A stretch of DNA of 10,533 nucleotides from a bacterium (GTDB lineage: Bacteria; Ratteibacteria; UBA8468), in assembly GCA_030672255.1 (NCBI GenBank), contig DAOVGU010000017.1, positions 1 through 10,533 on the forward strand, written 5' to 3'. The notes under the pieces were generated by a model. That model was not told where the DNA came from. It searched no databases and saw only the letters and a list, made by a program, of their open reading frames with translations. Within the stretch, counting starts at the first letter, position 1, and every line of letters begins with the position of its first letter. Of the stretch, positions 6,445 to 10,533 are shown piece after piece. The position numbers and the translations under genes were made by a program.

Positions 6445-6452
6445 CTCCCAGG
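6445..6452. repeat. Right target-site duplication of the IS66-type element
   Basis: CTCCCAGG, identical to 4381-4388. Together they mark the insertion point in pfp. Confidence 0.95.
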
Positions 6453-6488
6453 ATATGTGGGAGGTATACACCCGCAGTATACAGATAG
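6453..6488 (+). pseudogene. pfp: Severed last 12 codons of pfp
   Basis: Deleting the IS and one copy of the duplication joins codon AGG (4386-4388) to ATA 6453 in frame. The sequence then reads ICGRYTPAVYR and a TAG stop at 6486-6488. In-frame continuation to a nearby stop supports this as the original end of pfp. The fragment has no start and no function. Confidence 0.8.
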
Positions 6489-6502
6489 TTTAAAGCGATG
6501 AG

Positions 6503-6630
6503 GTCATTGCGAGAGCCGATAAAATCGGCTCGTGGCAATCCCTCGCTTCTTTGAAAAGATGAGATTGCCACGTCGCTGTCGCTCCTCGCAACGACTCCGT
6601 CGGATTGCTTCGTCTTCGACTCGCAATGAC
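6503..6630. repeat. Palindromic GTCATTGCGAG repeat element
   Basis: The 128-bp element has ends GTCATTGCGAG (6503-6513) and CTCGCAATGAC (6620-6630) that are perfect inverted complements. Nested inside are GAGCCGAT (6513-6520) with ATCGGCTC (6524-6531), and TGGCAATC with GATTGCCA. The GTCATTGCGAG...GGCAATC pattern resembles dispersed repeats seen in many environmental bacterial genomes. Its G+C exceeds the neighbours. The right end contains ATG 6626, the first ATG of the HAD gene. No target duplication is seen. Confidence 0.8.
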
Positions 6631-7684
6631 ATCTAAAAAAATGGTTTTATCTAAACTTAGTGAAAAACAGGTAAAGAAGGATGCGGAGCAGCAATTGAGA
6701 AGCTTCAGAAAAACAAAGGATTTCTTAGTTGCCATCGATACCGATGGCTGTATCACCGATAATATGAACGGAAAGCAGATGTTGATCTTCCATCCCCAAT
6801 TTATGGAGTTTTATTCACTTTGGGGTATTGAATCCTATTTCAGAGAGGTGGCAGAATACTACAATCTTTTTTCGAAAGAGCGGGGATGTAACCGCTTTAT
6901 TGCTGTCCAGCTTACCCTTAAGGCTCTTGCCAAAAGAGAGGATGTTAACCGGGTATTGAGTGAAAAAAACGTGAAATTGCCCGATACAGCCTCATTGGAT
7001 AAATATATCAATGATGCGCAAGAGAATAAATTGGGATTAGGAAATCCGAGTCTGGAGGATTTTCTTGATAAAAACCCAACCGATTTATCTTTATACAAAC
7101 TTTTAGGATGGAGCGAAGCGGTTAACCGGACATTCCCCCATATCTCGGCAAAAATTCCGCCCTTTGATAATGTCAAGGAATCCTTGCAGTTGATGAGTCA
7201 ATCTGCGGATATTATGGTTGTTTCCAAAACACCTTATAGGGACTTAGCAGATTATTGGGAAACGCAGGGAATTGCTGATTACGTTCAAATTATTGCCGGA
7301 CAGGAAATGGGCTCAAAGGGCCACCATATTGAAGTAGCAAAGAAGGCCGGGGGATACAAAGATAATCAGATAATGATGATTGGAGATGGAAAAGGAGATT
7401 TAAAGGCGGTAAAAGCAAATAAAGGGCTTTTCTATCCAACTCCACCGGGTAAAGAACAAGAGGCCTGGAATGAATTCCCGAGAGCATTTGAACTATTTAT
7501 CCAGGGAAAGTATTGGGGAGAATTTGAAAAGCAGCTTTTAACCGCCTTTGATAAAGCATTTCTTACTGAACCTGCCTGGGAAAAACCAGGTTATAATCAT
7601 ATCAGTGCTTATTGGGAAAAGCAGGAGATAAGGAAGATTTTGTACGGCAAATTTAATCCTGACGGAAGGTTACTCATTCTATGA
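6626..7684 (+). CDS. HAD-superfamily hydrolase
   Basis: This is a probable phosphatase or related hydrolase of the haloacid dehalogenase fold, cytoplasmic. Numbered from ATG 6626 (352 residues), motif I is DTDGCITD (38-45) with the nucleophile Asp38 and acid/base Asp40; motif II is VVSKTP (198-203); motif III is probably Lys231 in GSKGHH; motif IV is MIGDGKGD (251-258). About 155 residues separate motifs I and II, so it has a large helical C1-type cap that should set substrate choice. The C-terminal 90 residues extend beyond the core. The substrate is unknown. No ribosome site precedes either ATG 6626, which lies within the palindromic repeat, or ATG 6641 (347 residues); the upstream TTG 6605 is wholly inside the repeat and unlikely. 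The stop overlaps the next start (ATGA, 7681-7684), so the two products are made together. Confidence 0.85.
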   Translation: MTSKKMVLSKLSEKQVKKDAEQQLRSFRKTKDFLVAIDTDGCITDNMNGKQMLIFHPQFMEFYSLWGIESYFREVAEYYNLFSKERGCNRFIAVQLTLKALAKREDVNRVLSEKNVKLPDTASLDKYINDAQENKLGLGNPSLEDFLDKNPTDLSLYKLLGWSEAVNRTFPHISAKIPPFDNVKESLQLMSQSADIMVVSKTPYRDLADYWETQGIADYVQIIAGQEMGSKGHHIEVAKKAGGYKDNQIMMIGDGKGDLKAVKANKGLFYPTPPGKEQEAWNEFPRAFELFIQGKYWGEFEKQLLTAFDKAFLTEPAWEKPGYNHISAYWEKQEIRKILYGKFNPDGRLLIL

Positions 7685-8904
7685 ACAGAGATGAATTGGT
7701 AAGTTTGTGCCGAGAAGCCCTGAGAAGAAAGGATTTTTTTAATAAAAAGATTCTGGTTATTATTCCCGATACTACTCGCACCGGACCGATAGACCTATTT
7801 TTTAGAACAATCTGCAATGAACTCTCTGATAAGAGCAAAAAATTGGATTTCATCATTGCTCTGGGCACTCATCCGCTTATGGATGAGGAAAGAATAAATG
7901 AACATTTGGGAATAAGCACTCAAGAGAAAAGAAGTAAATATAAAGATATTAACATCTTCCAACATCGCTGGGATAAACCGGAGGAACTGCGAGAAATTGG
8001 AATTATTAACAAAGAGGAAATGAAAGAAATTTCTCAGGGTCTTATGAATGAAGAAATTCCTGTACATATCAATAAAAGAATTTTTGCCTATGATGAACTC
8101 TTAATCGTGGGAGCGGTATTTCCCCATGAAGTAGTGGGCTTTTCCGGAGGGTATAAGTACCTTTTTCCGGGAATTGCGGGAGCCCAAATCATCCATAAAT
8201 TTCACTGGTTAGGAGCCCTGATGACTAACCTTAAAATAAATGGAGTTAAGGATACTTCGGTAAGAGAAGTAATCAATAAGGCCGTCTCCTTTATTCGCAT
8301 TCCCATAACCCTCTTTTGCTTTGTGATGAAGGAAAAGGAGGTCTCTGGCTTCTATGCTGGAGGGAAGGAGGCCTGGTCGAAGGCGGCTGACCTTTCCTCC
8401 ACAGTTAATATTAAATATTTAAACAAAAGTTTTCGTACCGTTTTATCGGTGGCACCGAAGATATACGAAGATCTCTGGACGGCGGGTAAATGTATGTACA
8501 AGTTGGAACCGGTGGTGGAGGAGGGCGGCACGCTGATCATTTATGCGCCCCATATAAAGGAAATTTCCTCTACTCATGGTAAATACATTGAGAAAATAGG
8601 TTATCACACTAAGGACTATTTTTTGAAACAATGGGATAAGTTCAAAGATATTCCGGGAGCAGTTTTAGCTCACTGTACCCATGTTAAGGGAATTGGTACC
8701 TACAGGGATGGAAAGGAAATACCCCGGATAAAGGTAATCTTATCTACGGGCATATCCGAGGAAAAATGCAGAAGGATTAATTTAGGCTACATTGATCCAA
8801 GAAGGATTAATGTCAGCGATTATGCTGACAAAGAGAATAAAGATATTCTTTTGGTGAAAAATGCGGGGGAGGTCCTATATAAGCAATGCAAGGGAAACAA
8901 CTAA
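7681..8904 (+). CDS. larA: LarA-family nickel-pincer hydroxyacid racemase/epimerase
   Basis: LarA proteins racemise or epimerise alpha-hydroxy acids by hydride transfer to a nickel-pincer nucleotide (NPN) covalently held by a lysine. The 407 residues include the expected features: DTTRTGP (Asp30, Arg33), GTHPLMDEE (His64), PHEVVGFSGGYKYLFPG with catalytic His149 and cofactor-binding Lys159, and His172/His175 just after. The C-terminal half has DLWTAGKCMYKLEPVVEEGG where lactate racemase carries a YQ-type motif. That change, with HIKEISSTHG, marks a LarA subgroup whose substrate is probably not lactate; a sugar acid is plausible given the neighbours. NPN synthesis needs LarB, LarC and LarE, none of which is in the window. 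It is translationally coupled to the HAD gene and overlaps the kinase gene by 19 bases. Confidence 0.88.
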   Translation: MNRDELVSLCREALRRKDFFNKKILVIIPDTTRTGPIDLFFRTICNELSDKSKKLDFIIALGTHPLMDEERINEHLGISTQEKRSKYKDINIFQHRWDKPEELREIGIINKEEMKEISQGLMNEEIPVHINKRIFAYDELLIVGAVFPHEVVGFSGGYKYLFPGIAGAQIIHKFHWLGALMTNLKINGVKDTSVREVINKAVSFIRIPITLFCFVMKEKEVSGFYAGGKEAWSKAADLSSTVNIKYLNKSFRTVLSVAPKIYEDLWTAGKCMYKLEPVVEEGGTLIIYAPHIKEISSTHGKYIEKIGYHTKDYFLKQWDKFKDIPGAVLAHCTHVKGIGTYRDGKEIPRIKVILSTGISEEKCRRINLGYIDPRRINVSDYADKENKDILLVKNAGEVLYKQCKGNN

Positions 8905-10478
8905 AAAGAATTGACGATTGGCTGAGGGAATTCAAAAATCCCTCTCTTTGCCTCAATCAGGAATTAAAATCCATTTATGGAAATTTCTCATCCTTATTGA
9001 GAGAGCGAATTTCTTCTTTTTCCAATTTACTCCATAAAAGCGCTTCTCTCCTGGGAAAGGAAAGGAAAGCTATTCTCATTCGAGTTCCAGGTAGAGTCAA
9101 CTTAATGGGTGTTCATATTGAGCATCGGGGAGGTTATGTCAATTATCTCACGATTCAAAAAGAGATTATTATGGTTGCCTCAAAAAGAATGGATAACAAA
9201 ATAAGAGGATTTAATGTAGATGAGAAATTTCGACCTTTTTCATTTTCAATAAGTGAACTTTTTCCTCTTAAGAAAAGGGACAATTGGTTAAAATTCATCG
9301 CGGAGACCAAAATTACTCCCGGTGATTGGTCTAACTACATTAAAGGTCCTATCTTACGTTTACAAGATTTTGCCAGAAGAAAACTTTTGGGAATGGATTT
9401 TGTCATCGGTGGTAATATCCCCCATGGTTCTGGTTTAAGTTCCTCTTCGGCTCTTGTAGTGGCAGCCAGTTTAGCCTGTATCTTTTTCAATAATCTAAAC
9501 TTATCCAAAAAAGATTTAGTAACACTCTGCGGAGAAGCAGAGTGGTATGTAGGAACAAGGGGAGGAGCAGGAGACCATGCCGCGATGCTCTTTGGAAAAA
9601 AAGGTTATATTTCTCATTTAAGATTTTTTCCTTTCATAGTTGAAAATGTTCCTTTGCCTTCTAACTATACAATCGTTATCTGTAATTCTCTGAAAAAAGC
9701 TCCAAAATCCAAAGGAGTGAGAGATATTTACAACAGAGCAATTGCCAGTTATGAGATTACTCTTAAGTTGATTAAAAAAAATTGTCCTGAATTTTCAAGA
9801 AAAGTTCACTACCTTCGTGATATCAATAAAGGAAATCTGAAAGTAGGAGAGGAGAAAATCTATGAAATTTTGAAGTCTCTTCCACAAAGAATCAAAAGAA
9901 AAGAGTTGTTGAGGATATTTCCAGCAAAAGAAATGAAAAAACTTTTTTCTACTCACCGGGAGCCAGAGGATGGATACCGAGCCCGAGGCGTTGCTCTCTT
10001 TGCTTTAGCCGAATGCGAGAGAAGTAAAATCACTTCAGAACTTTTAAAAAAGAAGAGAATAAAGGAGTTTGGGAAACTAATGTATATTTCTCATGACGGA
10101 GATCGAATTGCTTCATTTGACAAAAATGGTAAAAAGAGTTTTTATAAGAAAGAGGTTACCGACGAATATTTAGAACAACTTTGCAAAAACCTTAGGAATA
10201 AGAAAAAGGAAGCTCAAATCATCTTTCAACCCGGAGATTTCCGCTGCAGTTGTGAAGAATTGGATGAGTTGGTTGATATTTCTGAGAGGATACCCGGGGT
10301 TATTGGCGCCAGTCTTACCGGAGCAGGATTTGGCGGAGCAATAGTAGTTTTGGTCAGAAATGGGAAGGTAAAGGGATTCTTAAGGGAAATAGGGGAAAAA
10401 TATTATCAAGCCAAAGGTCTTTCATTTGCTGCTGAAATTTGCATTCCTACTGCTGGAGCCAGTATATTAAATCTGTAG
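8886..10478 (+). CDS. Galactokinase-like GHMP sugar kinase of uncertain substrate
   Basis: This is an ATP-dependent GHMP-superfamily kinase closest to galactokinases, which phosphorylate the anomeric hydroxyl of sugars. Of 530 residues, GRVNLMGVHIEHRGGYV (69-85) is the galactokinase signature, GSGLSSSSAL (181-190) the ATP-binding motif 2, GTRGGAGDHA (223-232) carries the likely catalytic Asp230, and ASLTGAGFGG (475-484) is motif 3. Compared with the usual GEHTDY, position 76 is Val not Glu and position 79 is Glu not Asp, and MDQ is replaced by GDH, so galactose is doubtful; a uronic acid, pentose or deoxy sugar is possible. It is about 140 residues longer than galactokinases, with an N-terminal helical extension (1-60) and extra sequence around 300-355. 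ATG 8886 lies within the end of larA, and GGAGGT 12 bases upstream may serve as the ribosome site. Confidence 0.85.
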   Translation: MQGKQLKRIDDWLREFKNPSLCLNQELKSIYGNFSSLLRERISSFSNLLHKSASLLGKERKAILIRVPGRVNLMGVHIEHRGGYVNYLTIQKEIIMVASKRMDNKIRGFNVDEKFRPFSFSISELFPLKKRDNWLKFIAETKITPGDWSNYIKGPILRLQDFARRKLLGMDFVIGGNIPHGSGLSSSSALVVAASLACIFFNNLNLSKKDLVTLCGEAEWYVGTRGGAGDHAAMLFGKKGYISHLRFFPFIVENVPLPSNYTIVICNSLKKAPKSKGVRDIYNRAIASYEITLKLIKKNCPEFSRKVHYLRDINKGNLKVGEEKIYEILKSLPQRIKRKELLRIFPAKEMKKLFSTHREPEDGYRARGVALFALAECERSKITSELLKKKRIKEFGKLMYISHDGDRIASFDKNGKKSFYKKEVTDEYLEQLCKNLRNKKKEAQIIFQPGDFRCSCEELDELVDISERIPGVIGASLTGAGFGGAIVVLVRNGKVKGFLREIGEKYYQAKGLSFAAEICIPTAGASILNL

Positions 10479-10533
10479 TTGCAGAGCTTGCTCTGCTATG
10501 CTGAGTGAACTCAGCCACTACATCAGTAGTGCG
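10475..10533. repeat. Cluster of short perfect hairpins, continues past window
   Basis: Three palindromes follow one another: 10481-10487 with 10490-10496, 10500-10506 with 10509-10515, and 10516-10521 with 10526-10531. GTAGT (10475-10479, overlapping the kinase stop) can also pair with ACTAC (10517-10521) to enclose the first two as a three-way junction. No T run follows, so it is not a standard terminator. It looks like the edge of another palindromic repeat element. Confidence 0.6.

Noticed and set aside
6443..6465. ACCTCCCA/TGGGAGGT hairpin as a terminator or attenuator
   Set aside because: It is formed partly by the IS end and target duplication and partly by pfp codons, has no T run, and is most simply a chance product of the insertion.
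1..10533. CRISPR array, prophage or toxin-antitoxin genes
   Set aside because: There are no regularly spaced direct repeats, no phage structural or integrase genes, and the short ORFs opposite real genes have no ribosome sites or recognisable domains.

Overview
This 10.5 kb window comes from an AT-rich bacterial genome (roughly 40% G+C by eye) with tightly packed genes, ATGA start/stop overlaps and several families of non-coding palindromic repeats at gene borders. The gene set (RNase G/E, 5-deoxy-glucuronate isomerase, 6-phosphogluconate dehydrogenase, a pyrophosphate-type phosphofructokinase relic, a LarA-family racemase and a GHMP sugar kinase) suggests a fermentative, probably uncultured anaerobe with sugar-acid metabolism. 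The repeat-rich style recalls candidate phyla such as Omnitrophota or Aerophobota, but the phylum cannot be fixed from this sequence alone.

Layout, left to right. (1) 2-1201: 3' part of an RNase G/E gene that stops right after its zinc-link motif. (2) 1202-1556: a G+C-rich (about 55%), hairpin-rich, apparently non-coding element with long-range complementarities that could form a pseudoknot. (3) 1560-2330: iolB. (4) 2332-2464: a MITE-like element with perfect 21-bp inverted repeats. (5) 2506-3993: gnd, followed with an ATGA overlap by (6) pfp, which is broken twice: most of its middle is missing, and its last 12 codons are cut off by (7) a complete IS66-type insertion sequence. This element spans 4389-6444, with 27-bp imperfect terminal inverted repeats, a perfect 8-bp target duplication (CTCCCAGG), a DUF6788-like small protein and a DDE transposase, both on the minus strand. 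The end of pfp reappears at 6453-6488. (8) 6503-6630: a second, unrelated palindromic repeat (GTCATTGCGAG ends). (9) 6626-10478: a tightly coupled operon of HAD-type hydrolase, LarA-family protein and galactokinase-like GHMP kinase. (10) 10475-10533: an array of short perfect hairpins running off the window.

How it fits together. All host genes face the same way. Removing the IS joins gnd-pfp directly to HAD-larA-kinase with only the 128-bp repeat between, so the region may once have been one carbohydrate operon. The IS now places a strong plus-strand hairpin terminator between the two halves. Its right end carries outward-facing promoter-like sequences that could drive the downstream trio. 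The most interesting biology is the HAD-LarA-kinase trio, which looks like a catabolic module for an unidentified hydroxy acid or sugar. The kinase has substitutions at sugar-binding positions of the galactokinase signature. The other main leads are the unexplained structured element at 1202-1556 and the clear record of gene decay at pfp.
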